DNA of 44,923 nucleotides from Patescibacteria group bacterium (GCA_004296925.1 SCVI01000037.1:1-44923), one strand, 5' to 3'. Shown: positions 1 to 7,060, numbered from the stretch's first letter. Numbers and translations: made by a program. Notes: a model not told the origin generated them from the sequence alone.

Positions 1-78
1 ATTTATAATCTCGTTAAAAACCACCGAGTCAATACACAATCAAAAGTGGATATAGAGAGTATAGCTGAAGCTCTATAA
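1..78 (+). CDS. C-terminal end of an unidentified protein (5' truncated by window edge)
   Basis: Frame 1 is open from the first base for 25 codons and ends in a double stop (TAA at 76-78, TAG at 79-81). The last residues read as a normal hydrophilic tail ending SIAEAL. It stops 4 bases before the trmD stop, so the two genes converge, which is typical of the spacing in this genome. The fragment is too short to name a family, and a chance open frame cannot be excluded. Confidence 0.45.
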   Translation: MYNLVKNHRVNTQSKVDIESIAEAL

Positions 79-82
79 TAGG

Positions 83-751
83 TCAACCTTCCTTACCGCC
101 TCTTTTCCACTCTTCAATTTTGGCATGGTTTCCTGAAAGGAGTACTTTTGGAACGGAGTGATTCTTCCCTGCCCATTTCAAAACTTCAGGTCTTGTATAC
201 ACCTCGGAGCTTGCTACCCTCTCTTCCTCTATAGACTCAAACGAACCCAAAACCCCCGGGATTTGCCGTGATACTGCATCAATAACAACCATAGCTGGTA
301 ACTCGCCTCCTGTAAGCGTATATGAACCGATGGAGATTGGTTTTGCTTTAAGAATTTTCTGAACCCTCGCATCAATACCTTCATAGTGTCCGCATATCAA
401 CACTATGTTGGACCTCGTAGGTCCAACATTTCTAGCGAGCGCTCTGGCATCTGTGTTGGTAAATTGTTTACCTGAGGCGTCAAAAAAATAAACTACACCT
501 TTTTTTCTTCCAAGTGCTTTTTTAACCGCCTTCAAAAAAGGTTCTGCTTCAAGCACCATACCTGGGCCTCCGCCGTATGGTCTTTGGTCAACTCTATGCC
601 ATTTATTTTTAGTAAAATCGCGTGGATTATAAAATTTAACTTTAATCCACTTATCCTTAATTGCTCGCCCGATAATAGAAGCCTCAAGGTACGAAGTGAG
701 TGCGTCAGGAAAAAGCGTCACTACATGAAATGTAATCGGAGATTTTTTCAT
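83..751 (-). CDS. trmD: tRNA (guanine-37-N1)-methyltransferase TrmD
   Basis: TrmD uses S-adenosylmethionine to methylate G37 next to the anticodon, which prevents +1 frameshifting. The 222-aa protein covers the SPOUT catalytic domain and a short C-terminal domain. Visible family motifs are PYGGGPGMVLEAEP (residues 58-71), the ICGHYEGID SAM-knot segment (119-127), SIGSYTLTGGEL (140-151) and LLSGNH near the C-terminus. Residues 108-115 (NVGPTRSN), just before the cofactor knot, are encoded by a 25-bp palindrome also found in pheT and look extra compared with usual TrmD sequences. It lies downstream of the 58-aa ORF and khpA, the classical rpsP-khpA-trmD neighbourhood, here without rimM in between. 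Confidence 0.96.
   Translation of the reverse strand: MKKSPITFHVVTLFPDALTSYLEASIIGRAIKDKWIKVKFYNPRDFTKNKWHRVDQRPYGGGPGMVLEAEPFLKAVKKALGRKKGVVYFFDASGKQFTNTDARALARNVGPTRSNIVLICGHYEGIDARVQKILKAKPISIGSYTLTGGELPAMVVIDAVSRQIPGVLGSFESIEEERVASSEVYTRPEVLKWAGKNHSVPKVLLSGNHAKIEEWKRGGKEG
405..429 (-). repeat. Palindromic element inside trmD (copy 1)
   Basis: Perfect 11-bp arms, ATGTTGGACCT (405-415) and AGGTCCAACAT (419-429), flank a 3-base loop. In the trmD frame it encodes NVGPTRSNI. A near-identical palindrome with the same frame and orientation lies in pheT at 33423-33447, where one base pair of the stem has changed on both arms. This resembles in concept the protein-coding palindromic elements of Rickettsia, but I do not recognise this family. 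Confidence 0.8.
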
Positions 752-757
752 TGAAAT

Positions 758-934
758 TTATACATCTATATCAAGAATGGTTCCTTTGCCATCCTCCCGG
801 TTTCGTGGTCGAGGTGTTGTAGGAGCTTCTGGTTTTTTATTTCCCACTTTCTTTCCTCCACGTTCTTGATCGCGAGGTCTCTGAAATGGAAATCCTGTTC
901 CTTCTGAAGGGTTGAGTGGACCAATTCGTATCAT
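758..934 (-). CDS. Small basic hypothetical protein, 58 aa
   Basis: I do not recognise a family. The protein is hydrophilic, rich in Arg, Lys, Pro and Gly, with no membrane segment and no cysteine, and ends GTILDIDV. I start it at the ATG at 932-934 because a -10 box, TATAGT (941-946), ends six bases upstream, matching the leaderless promoters seen elsewhere here. A longer frame from 1147 would overlap khpA and cross its terminator, so I rejected it. It ends 6 bases before the trmD start and so is probably co-transcribed with trmD. It may be a nucleic-acid- or ribosome-associated small protein, but that is a guess from composition. Confidence 0.55.
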   Translation of the reverse strand: MIRIGPLNPSEGTGFPFQRPRDQERGGKKVGNKKPEAPTTPRPRNREDGKGTILDIDV

Positions 935-950
935 AGTAAAACTATACCTT
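935..950 (-). promoter_or_regulatory. Predicted leaderless promoter of the 58-aa ORF and trmD
   Basis: Read on the minus strand, GGTATAGT (-10 at 941-946) lies six bases before the ATG at 934. It follows immediately after the khpA terminator, so a new transcript for this ORF and trmD is expected here. No clear -35 box was seen. Confidence 0.5.
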
Positions 951-964
951 AGGTTAGAAATATT

Positions 965-991
965 AAAACACCCGCTGTTGCGGGTGTTTTT
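965..991 (-). terminator. Intrinsic terminator after khpA
   Basis: Perfect 11-bp stem AAAACACCCGC (965-975) and GCGGGTGTTTT (980-990) with a TGTT loop. The stem ends in T-runs on both strands. It starts 17 bases after the khpA stop. Confidence 0.85.
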
Positions 992-1007
992 GTGAAACCC
1001 AAAAATA

Positions 1008-1418
1008 CTAGAGTCGTAAATCTTCAAGCGCTTCATCAACTGAACGGGACGCAGATCCTTGTGGAGCTTCGCGTTGTACTTCAGGAGTTCTTTCAGAACT
1101 TCCTCCAAATGAACTACCTGATGGAGCGTTTGATGAAAAAGAACCACTACTCATTGGTCGCGAGCTTCCTGCGGGTTCATTAATCTTTAGGTTTACACGT
1201 GCGTTGTTTTTCATACCAACAACACGAAGAAGAATACGGACAGCTTTTGCCGTATTACCAGAGCGACCAATTACCTTACCCATATCTGCCGGATTTACAT
1301 CGAGCGTGAGCAAAACACCCATTTCATCTACCTGACGATTTACTTTTACATCTGACGGGTTGTCGACAAGCATTTTGACGACGTATTCTAGAAACTCCTG
1401 ATCCTGATAATTATCCAT
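1008..1418 (-). CDS. khpA: KH-domain RNA-binding protein KhpA (YlqC/YhbY-neighbourhood type)
   Basis: Small single-KH protein that binds RNA; in other bacteria KhpA acts with KhpB/Jag on cell division and RNA metabolism. Residues 1-80 form the KH fold, with the GxxG loop as GRSG at 51-54 inside GKVIGRSGNTAKAVR. Residues 83-136 are an added low-complexity Ser/Gly/Pro tail not found in the usual ~75-aa protein, giving 136 aa in total. The gene sits in the rpsP-khpA-trmD neighbourhood, but zwf-gnd lies between it and rpsP on the other strand. It has its own predicted promoter (1468-1496). Confidence 0.9.
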   Translation of the reverse strand: MDNYQDQEFLEYVVKMLVDNPSDVKVNRQVDEMGVLLTLDVNPADMGKVIGRSGNTAKAVRILLRVVGMKNNARVNLKINEPAGSSRPMSSGSFSSNAPSGSSFGGSSERTPEVQREAPQGSASRSVDEALEDLRL

Positions 1419-1467
1419 ACGGAATATAGTGACCTGATAAAAAGAGCCAGTAATGACTTACTCTTCC

Positions 1468-1496
1468 AGTATTATGCGGAACCAGGGTTCGGTCAA
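1468..1496 (-). promoter_or_regulatory. Predicted promoter of khpA (-35/-10)
   Basis: On the minus strand, TTGACC (1491-1496) and AATACT (1468-1473) are 17 bases apart, placing the start near 1461 and giving a leader of about 43 bases. The leader can fold a small AGTAA/TTACT hairpin. It is divergent from the zwf promoter. Confidence 0.5.
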
Positions 1497-1575
1497 CCCC
1501 ATAGTAAAGGTGATTTTGACGGAGCACTCCGTCGTCTTTGGTAATAGCTATAGGTACACCTTTTATACTGAGCAA

Positions 1576-1592
1576 TGTATACTCATTTCTAG
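1576..1592 (+). promoter_or_regulatory. Predicted near-leaderless promoter of zwf
   Basis: TGTATACT (-10 at 1578-1583) lies nine bases before the zwf ATG at 1593, predicting a leader of about 2-3 bases. A perfect 6-bp hairpin (1518-1533, GACGGA/TCCGTC) lies upstream in the divergent khpA-zwf region. Confidence 0.5.
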
Positions 1593-2999
1593 ATGCAGTC
1601 GCCACCCACAACGCTCATAATCTTTGGAGCTACCGGCGACCTCACGGTACGCAAAATCATACCGTCTCTCTATTTCCTTTTTGAAAATTCTCGTCTCCCT
1701 GCGAATTTCAGTGTCATTGGTGTTTCAAGACGCGACATGTCGGGTAACGCATTTCGTGATTTTGTTGCCGGAGTACTTACTAATTCATCACGTGGGAATT
1801 TAGATTACAGAAGTTTGGATCGTTTTCTCGATATTTTTACGTACAGCAAAGTTGAGTTCCAAGAAGAGGCAGGTTACCAAGAACTCGCGCGAACTCTCGA
1901 CATGCGTGATCGTTCTCACGGAAAAACAAACCGACTTCTCTATATGGCAGTTCCTCCCACTATCTTCCCTACCATCTTTGCGCACAGCGGTTTCAAAAAA
2001 ATTATTGAAGGTGGCTCAGTGGGAGGACTCCTCGCAAGAGTCATAGTTGAAAAACCATTTGGTGAAGATGCCGCGTCTGCACAATCGCTCGAGCAATTAC
2101 TCTCCACTTGTTTTACAGAAGATCAAATTTACAGAGTCGATCATTACTTAGCAAAAGATATTCTCCAACAAATTGTTGACTTTCGTTTCGCAAATAATCT
2201 TTTCGAAGAAAGTTGGGACAAAGACGCTATCGAATCTGTTCACATTCGTTTATGGGAAACATTAGGAATTGAAAAACGAGGAAATTTTTACGATAAGATA
2301 GGGACGTTCAAAGACGTAGGTCAGAATCATATGCTGGAAATGCTTGCTCTTGCCACTATGGATGCACCAAAAAGCTTCGATGCTCAAGACTTGAGAGCAG
2401 AAAGAATTAAAGTGCTTCAAAAACTTCGACCTCCTCAGGAAAAAGACATGGCAACTCATGCATTTCGTGCGCAACATGAAGGATATAGATCTATTGAGGG
2501 CGTAGACCCAAACTCAACTACAGAAACATACTTTGCTGTTCGAGCAGAGATTGACTCTCCTCGATGGAGCGGGGTTTCTATTTTTTTAGAATCTGGAAAA
2601 CGTATGCATGAGGCACGGAAAGAAATTATTGTTACGTTTAAAAAACCATTTCAAAACACCATCACCTTTCGCATCGAACCACGCGAAGAAATGATAATTG
2701 AGTTTATGTCAAAGAAGCGAGGAATCTTTGAGGAAGGTAGAAAGAAACGGGAGTTTCGGTTTTCTCTTCACGAAATGGATGCAGGAAAGCAGTACCTAGC
2801 AGAGTACGGAAAAATGATTATTGAGGCAATTGAAGGTGATCAAAAGCTTTTCTTAAATAAAGAAGAAGTAGCTGCCGCGTGGCATTTTACCGACCCTATT
2901 ATAAATGCTTGGAAAAAGAACCTCGTCCCCCTTGCTTCGTACGTTCCCGGAAGTGACGAAGCAATCCATTCTTTTACTCAAAACCCAAATATGCTTTAA
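1593..2999 (+). CDS. zwf: Glucose-6-phosphate 1-dehydrogenase
   Basis: Oxidises glucose 6-phosphate to 6-phosphogluconolactone with NADP, the first step of the oxidative pentose phosphate pathway. The 468-aa length is normal for the family. The Rossmann fold opens with IIFGATGDLTVRK (9-21). EKPFG (153-157) and the active-site segment RVDHYLAKD (181-189, canonical RIDHYLGKE) are present. gnd follows 29 bases later on the same strand, giving the two dehydrogenases of the pathway in one unit. The gene for the middle lactonase step was not seen in the window. Confidence 0.95.
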   Translation: MQSPPTTLIIFGATGDLTVRKIIPSLYFLFENSRLPANFSVIGVSRRDMSGNAFRDFVAGVLTNSSRGNLDYRSLDRFLDIFTYSKVEFQEEAGYQELARTLDMRDRSHGKTNRLLYMAVPPTIFPTIFAHSGFKKIIEGGSVGGLLARVIVEKPFGEDAASAQSLEQLLSTCFTEDQIYRVDHYLAKDILQQIVDFRFANNLFEESWDKDAIESVHIRLWETLGIEKRGNFYDKIGTFKDVGQNHMLEMLALATMDAPKSFDAQDLRAERIKVLQKLRPPQEKDMATHAFRAQHEGYRSIEGVDPNSTTETYFAVRAEIDSPRWSGVSIFLESGKRMHEARKEIIVTFKKPFQNTITFRIEPREEMIIEFMSKKRGIFEEGRKKREFRFSLHEMDAGKQYLAEYGKMIIEAIEGDQKLFLNKEEVAAAWHFTDPIINAWKKNLVPLASYVPGSDEAIHSFTQNPNML

Positions 3000-3028
3000 T
3001 CAAATTAATATCCAATTTACATATCGAT

Positions 3029-3949
3029 ATGAATAAAGAACTCGCGATAGTTGGACTTGGGAAAATGGGTTCCAATATGGCACGCCGAATGATGGAAGAA
3101 GGTTGGCATGTTGTTGGTATCGATAAGAATCCAGAAACTGCGAAAGCTCTTGAAGCCGAAGGAATTAAAGCAGTCGATTCATACGCTGAAATGGCAACTG
3201 CTATGAAGCAAAGAAGAATTGCGTGGCTCTTGGTACCTGCAGGCGAAGCAGTGGATGAAGCACTATTTGCTCCAGGAGGTATTGCAGAGTCCTTTTCTGA
3301 AGGAGATGTGGTGATTGATGGTGGAAACTCTTTTTATAAAGACTCTGAACCACGCGCAAAGAAACTTGCAGAGAAAGGTATTCACTTCATAGACGTTGGT
3401 ACATCTGGTGGGCCTGCTGGCGCGCGAAATGGAGCGTGTCTCATGATTGGAGGTTCGCGTAAAGGTTTTGAAAGTATTGAAGAACTCTTCAAAGATTTTG
3501 CAAAAGAAAACGGATACCAATTCTTTGAAGGAGCTGGAGCAGGACATTTTGTAAAAATGGTTCATAACGGTATTGAGTACGGGATGATGCAAGCCTTAGG
3601 TGAAGGATTTGAGATTATGGAAAAATCGGACTACAAACTTAACCTTACGCGAGTAGCAGATATTTATAACAACGGCTCTGTCATTGAATCTCGCCTCGTA
3701 GGATGGCTAAAAAAAGCGTTCGAAGAAAGAGGTGAAAATTTGAACGGAGTATCAAGTACGGTTTCTCACACGGGCGAGGGCGAATGGACGGTTAAAACTG
3801 CGCGGGAAATGGGTGTTAATGTGCCTGTAATCCGCGAGTCGTTTGATTATCGAGTGCAGTCTGCAAACAATCCCAGATACACAGGGAAAGTGGTATCAGC
3901 GCTCCGCGAACAATTTGGAGGACATGATGTTAAAGAAAAATCCGCGTAA
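3029..3949 (+). CDS. gnd: 6-phosphogluconate dehydrogenase, decarboxylating (short YqeC/GntZ-like type)
   Basis: Converts 6-phosphogluconate to ribulose 5-phosphate and CO2. At 306 aa it belongs to the short family rather than the ~470-aa E. coli-type enzyme. Visible are the dinucleotide fold IVGLGKMGSNMARRM (7-21), VIDGGNSFYKDS (95-106), the substrate loop DVGTSGGPAGARNG (122-135) and the catalytic KMVHNGIEYGMMQ (176-188). The residue after the second beta strand is Asp (GIDKN, 30-34), which favours NAD in this fold; that is inference. It is probably co-transcribed with zwf. The stop codon lies in the loop of its terminator. Confidence 0.93.
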   Translation: MNKELAIVGLGKMGSNMARRMMEEGWHVVGIDKNPETAKALEAEGIKAVDSYAEMATAMKQRRIAWLLVPAGEAVDEALFAPGGIAESFSEGDVVIDGGNSFYKDSEPRAKKLAEKGIHFIDVGTSGGPAGARNGACLMIGGSRKGFESIEELFKDFAKENGYQFFEGAGAGHFVKMVHNGIEYGMMQALGEGFEIMEKSDYKLNLTRVADIYNNGSVIESRLVGWLKKAFEERGENLNGVSSTVSHTGEGEWTVKTAREMGVNVPVIRESFDYRVQSANNPRYTGKVVSALREQFGGHDVKEKSA

Positions 3950-3960
3950 TGCGGATTTTT
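3936..3960. terminator. Bidirectional terminator shared by gnd and the 55-aa ORF
   Basis: Perfect 10-bp stem AAAAATCCGC (3936-3945) and GCGGATTTTT (3951-3960) with a 5-base loop. T-runs occur on both strands. The gnd stop (3947-3949) is in the loop, and the stop of the convergent 55-aa ORF (3960-3962) overlaps the other end. Confidence 0.9.
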
Positions 3961-4127
3961 TATTGCTTTGTTCGTTCGGTTCTAATCTCACCAATAATTA
4001 CTCTTATAAGATCCCTGGCGCTTTCAACTGGACGAGGTTTGCCTTCCAAATGCCTCATAGGAAGCACATCTCTGAGTTCTTGTTCTAAATCTGAAAGAGT
4101 TGGCGTAGGGCGAACCTCAAATGCCAT
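3960..4127 (-). CDS. Small hypothetical protein downstream of rpsP, 55 aa
   Basis: I do not recognise a family. The frame encodes a charged, probably helical protein beginning MAFEVRPTPTLSDLEQEL and ending EIRTERTKQ. It starts 5 bases after the rpsP stop and ends exactly at the bidirectional terminator, so position supports a real second gene of the rpsP transcript. There is no clear Shine-Dalgarno sequence, so translation would depend on coupling to rpsP. It has no cysteines or membrane segment. Confidence 0.55.
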   Translation of the reverse strand: MAFEVRPTPTLSDLEQELRDVLPMRHLEGKPRPVESARDLIRVIIGEIRTERTKQ

Positions 4128-4132
4128 GTAAG

Positions 4133-4564
4133 TTATGCAGCGGGAGTTTCCTCTGCTGGAGTTTCTTCTGCTGGATTTTCTTCAGCAACTACTGATTCAG
4201 CAGGTGCCGCCTCTTCAACAGGAGTTTCTGCTACTTCAGCGGGTGCTACCGACGCAGCCTTTACTTCTTCAGCTGGAGCTTCTTTTACGATAGGAGTTTT
4301 CTTTCCAAGTACGTTAACCTTCTTACCTTCTATAACTCCCTTCGTGATGAAAAGATTGTTTACAGTTCCTGAAAGCTGAGCGCCTTTTGAAATCCAGTGT
4401 TTTGAGCGTTCCGCATCAATAACAGTGTGTTTAGTTTTTGGATTGTGTGAACCTAAAATCTCAAGCGGATTACCTGCCTTTGGACTTCTCTGTTTCTCAA
4501 GTACAACAATACGGAATGATGGATCATTCTTGCGACCGACGCGCTGAAATCTGATTGTAAGCAT
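4133..4564 (-). CDS. rpsP: 30S ribosomal protein S16 with Ala/Glu/Pro-rich tail
   Basis: Small-subunit protein that binds 16S rRNA during assembly. The S16 core starts MLTIRFQRVGRKNDPSFRIVV and runs to about residue 85, including the SPKAGNPLEILGSHNPK segment. The remaining ~58 residues are an acidic tail of repeated AEETPAEE-like units, which S16 normally lacks. I moved the start 12 codons downstream of the longest frame because this is the family N-terminus and an extended -10 box ends seven bases before this ATG. The 55-aa ORF follows. Confidence 0.95.
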   Translation of the reverse strand: MLTIRFQRVGRKNDPSFRIVVLEKQRSPKAGNPLEILGSHNPKTKHTVIDAERSKHWISKGAQLSGTVNNLFITKGVIEGKKVNVLGKKTPIVKEAPAEEVKAASVAPAEVAETPVEEAAPAESVVAEENPAEETPAEETPAA

Positions 4565-4600
4565 AGGAGAGACTCTACCAAGAAAGCACCAAAAGGTCAA
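4565..4600 (-). promoter_or_regulatory. Leaderless promoter of rpsP
   Basis: On the minus strand, TTGACC (4595-4600), a 17-base spacer ending TGG, then TAGAGT (4572-4577), then seven bases to the ATG. Both boxes, the extended -10 and the correct spacer make this one of the best promoters in the window, and it predicts transcription starting at or next to the start codon. Confidence 0.75.
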
Positions 4601-4605
4601 AGATA

Positions 4606-4905
4606 TTAGAACCCTGGACCATCACGGCGCCCTATATCTTGCTCCATGTGATACATTTCCATGCCAGTTAAATTGTGCCGTCTTTGAAAGTCTTTCAGCA
4701 ATCGACGACGCGCTGGTATAGTAATCTCCCCTAAATTTTCAAACTTAAAAGGTGAAATAATTGGTAAAAAGAGACCTACTATCACATTACGCTGGGATAG
4801 CCGTTCCCGCTTCTTTTCTATACGCTTATGTGTTGCTTGGCGCAGTCTAAAAATAATAGATCGAACACGTCCTTGATACTGCCAGGTTCGATCTTCATCT
4901 TCCAT
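4606..4905 (-). CDS. Hypothetical basic protein, 99 aa
   Basis: I do not recognise a family. Starting at MEDEDRTW, the protein is Arg-rich with helical segments (RVRSIIFRLRQATHKRIEKK, near 14-33), a hydrophobic stretch VIVGLFLPIISPF, then a second basic part. The 122-aa version would need a start inside the opposite rnr gene, so I chose the ATG at 4903-4905. It lies 41 bases upstream of rpsP on the same strand and is divergent from rnr. The one hydrophobic stretch is too short and interrupted to call a membrane helix confidently. Confidence 0.55.
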   Translation of the reverse strand: MEDEDRTWQYQGRVRSIIFRLRQATHKRIEKKRERLSQRNVIVGLFLPIISPFKFENLGEITIPARRRLLKDFQRRHNLTGMEMYHMEQDIGRRDGPGF

Positions 4906-4946
4906 ATTTTCAAAGTAAAACAGAACTAACGCTATGTCAATATCTG

Positions 4947-4962
4947 TGCTATACTGCCACAA
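4947..4962 (+). promoter_or_regulatory. Leaderless promoter of rnr
   Basis: Extended -10 TGCTATACT (hexamer 4950-4955) lies seven bases before the rnr ATG at 4963, predicting a transcript that starts at the start codon. No -35 box is evident. Confidence 0.65.
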
Positions 4963-6900
4963 ATGCCAAAGCATACTAAAAAGACTGCCGCTTCACATAC
5001 AAAAAAGAAGGTAGAACCGAAAAAAACAAACCGAATAGAAACCGTTATTTCCGTTACCAGGAGTGGTAAAGGATTTCTTCTTGTGCCCGATGGCGACGTG
5101 GTGGTATTTCGTGAAAACTTAGGGGGTGCCCTTTCTGGAGACCTAGTGGAAGCATTGATTACTCCTCGCGGAAAAACGAAAATAGGTCGCGTGCTTAAAG
5201 TACTTGAAAGAAAAACAAATTCTTTTGTTGGCGACATTGTTAAAACTCCAAAAGGAATGATGTTACGTCCCGACGATGGTCGTGTATATTTTGACTTTTT
5301 AATTGTAGGGAGCAGTGGTGCTCCAGAAGGACACAAAGCAGTCTTGGACATTTTGGATTGGAACACTCCTACACCACAAGGAAACATCAGAACCGTCATT
5401 GGTCCTGCTGGTAATCATGAGGTGGAAATGCAAGCAATCGTTCTTAGTAAAGGATTCGAAAGCGGCTTTCCTGAAGCAGTCTTAAGAGAGGCGGAATCGT
5501 TGTATGAGCGCGCATGGGATGAAAAAGAAATAAAATCGAGACGCGATTTTAGAGAAACACTGACCTTCACCATAGACCCTGAAACTGCAAAAGATTTTGA
5601 CGATGCAATTTCTTACGCACCACATCCTGATGGAAGTATGGAAATAGGTATTCATATTGCTGACGTTACCTATTTTGTACGACCCGGCACACTCATTGAA
5701 AAAGAATCCTATAAAAGAGCAACTTCTGTCTACTTGGTCGACAGAACCGTACCTATGCTCCCGCCACAACTCTCTGAAGATTTGTGCAGTTTAAAACCAG
5801 ACGTAGACCGACTTGCCTTTTCAGCAATCTTTACAATAAAAAACAATAGAGTTGTTAGTGAGTGGTACGGAAGAACCATCATTCGTTCACAAAAAAGATT
5901 CACCTACGAGCAAGCTGACACTACACTCAAAGATGCATCGCTTCCCCTCCATACTGAATTAAATGCAGTCTGGAAATTTGCATCAAAACTTCGTACCGAT
6001 AGATTTGAACAGGGCGCAATTATGTTTGGCTCTGACGAAATTAAACCTCTCGTTGATGAAAATGGCGTGGTTACGGGATTTAAACGCTCAGAATACACCG
6101 AGTCACACCAACTAATCGAAGAGTTGATGCTCCTTGCAAACCGTTCTGTTGCTACATTTGTATCAAAAAAATTAGGAGCTAAGAGCAGACTGTTTGTATA
6201 TCGTATCCACGATGTACCTAACGCCGAAAAACTAGAAGAGCTTTCAGTATTCCTTAGAGCTATCGGCTACCAGCTTGAAAATCCTAACAAAGCAACAGGA
6301 AGAGATATAAATAAATTGCTCAAAGAAGTATCTGGTAAAACAGAAGAACGACTTATAAAAACAGCCACTATCCGTTCAATGGCAAAAGCCGTTTACACCA
6401 CAAAAAATGTTGGGCATTACGGTCTCGCCTTTGAAAACTATGCTCACTTCACCTCCCCTATTCGTAGATACCCAGACACCATGGTGCATCGCATGCTCGC
6501 TAAAATATTGAATGGTGAGAAAGTGACTGATGACCCAGCTGAGCAAGAGCGAAGAGCTGTCCACGCATCAGAGCGTGAAGTATCAGCAGCTGAGGCCGAA
6601 CGCGCAAGCGTCAAAATGAAGCAAGTCGAATACTTTGCCAACCTTATTGGCAAGGAACGAGAAGGAGTTGTTTCTGGTGTTACGGAATGGGGTATTTATG
6701 TAAGCGACAATGAAACTGCAGCTGATGGCATGGTTCGCCTCACAACACTCACAAACGACACGTATGAATACAACCCAAAAAAATATGCAGCTGTTGGATC
6801 AAATCCTACAAACATCATTCGTCTTGGTGATCCTGTTCGCTTTGTTGTAGAGCGCGCCGACCTAGAACAACACACGCTCGACTTCAGACTATTGATCTAA
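4963..6900 (+). CDS. rnr: Ribonuclease R (RNase II/RNB family 3'-5' exoribonuclease)
   Basis: Processive 3'-5' exoribonuclease that degrades structured RNA. At 645 aa it is shorter than E. coli RNase R (~810 aa). The N-terminus is a short Lys-rich segment followed by a cold-shock-like region (about 25-160). The RNB catalytic domain carries DPETAKDFDDAIS (about 204-216, with the metal-binding Asp residues), LPPQLSEDLCSLKPDVDRLAF, and FTSPIRRYPDTMVHR (about 496-510). A C-terminal S1 domain starts near REGVVSGVTEWGIYV (about 567). It is expressed alone from a leaderless promoter. Confidence 0.95.
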   Translation: MPKHTKKTAASHTKKKVEPKKTNRIETVISVTRSGKGFLLVPDGDVVVFRENLGGALSGDLVEALITPRGKTKIGRVLKVLERKTNSFVGDIVKTPKGMMLRPDDGRVYFDFLIVGSSGAPEGHKAVLDILDWNTPTPQGNIRTVIGPAGNHEVEMQAIVLSKGFESGFPEAVLREAESLYERAWDEKEIKSRRDFRETLTFTIDPETAKDFDDAISYAPHPDGSMEIGIHIADVTYFVRPGTLIEKESYKRATSVYLVDRTVPMLPPQLSEDLCSLKPDVDRLAFSAIFTIKNNRVVSEWYGRTIIRSQKRFTYEQADTTLKDASLPLHTELNAVWKFASKLRTDRFEQGAIMFGSDEIKPLVDENGVVTGFKRSEYTESHQLIEELMLLANRSVATFVSKKLGAKSRLFVYRIHDVPNAEKLEELSVFLRAIGYQLENPNKATGRDINKLLKEVSGKTEERLIKTATIRSMAKAVYTTKNVGHYGLAFENYAHFTSPIRRYPDTMVHRMLAKILNGEKVTDDPAEQERRAVHASEREVSAAEAERASVKMKQVEYFANLIGKEREGVVSGVTEWGIYVSDNETAADGMVRLTTLTNDTYEYNPKKYAAVGSNPTNIIRLGDPVRFVVERADLEQHTLDFRLLI

Positions 6901-6940
6901 AAGGGGTCTGCGTTATCGAGAATGATGGTGGCTCTACAAA

Positions 6941-7060
6941 TTAAGTGCCACAAACATCGCATAGTCGTACCTTCTTTCCGTGCGAGCATATAGCATTACA
7001 TTCTTCACAAAACGCATGGTGGCGTAAATGAACACAGTAGACTGGATTTCTTTCTGACAT
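6941..7060 (-). CDS. Cys/His mini zinc-finger protein, 39 aa
   Basis: The ORF encodes a 39-residue protein with six Cys and four His, including FCEEC, ICSHGKK and LCDVCG. The spacing (C-x-H, CxxC, CxHGK, CxxCG) looks like one or two treble-clef or ribbon zinc sites of the small CEHNR/CKDCG-repeat kind. It lies alone on the minus strand between the rnr end and the gdhA operon terminator. A possible -10 (TATGTT) ends eight bases before the ATG. The density and regular spacing of Cys/His argue strongly against chance. Function unknown. Confidence 0.6.
   Translation of the reverse strand: MSERNPVYCVHLRHHAFCEECNAICSHGKKVRLCDVCGT

Noticed and set aside
758..1147. Longer 129-aa version of the 58-aa ORF
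   Set aside because: It would run antiparallel to nothing but overlap khpA in another frame and cross the khpA terminator; only the last 58 codons are supported by a promoter.
1411..1611. 66-aa minus-strand frame between khpA and zwf
   Set aside because: It overlaps the starts of both neighbours, has no ATG in its unique part and no recognisable protein character; the stretch is better explained by divergent promoters and a small hairpin.
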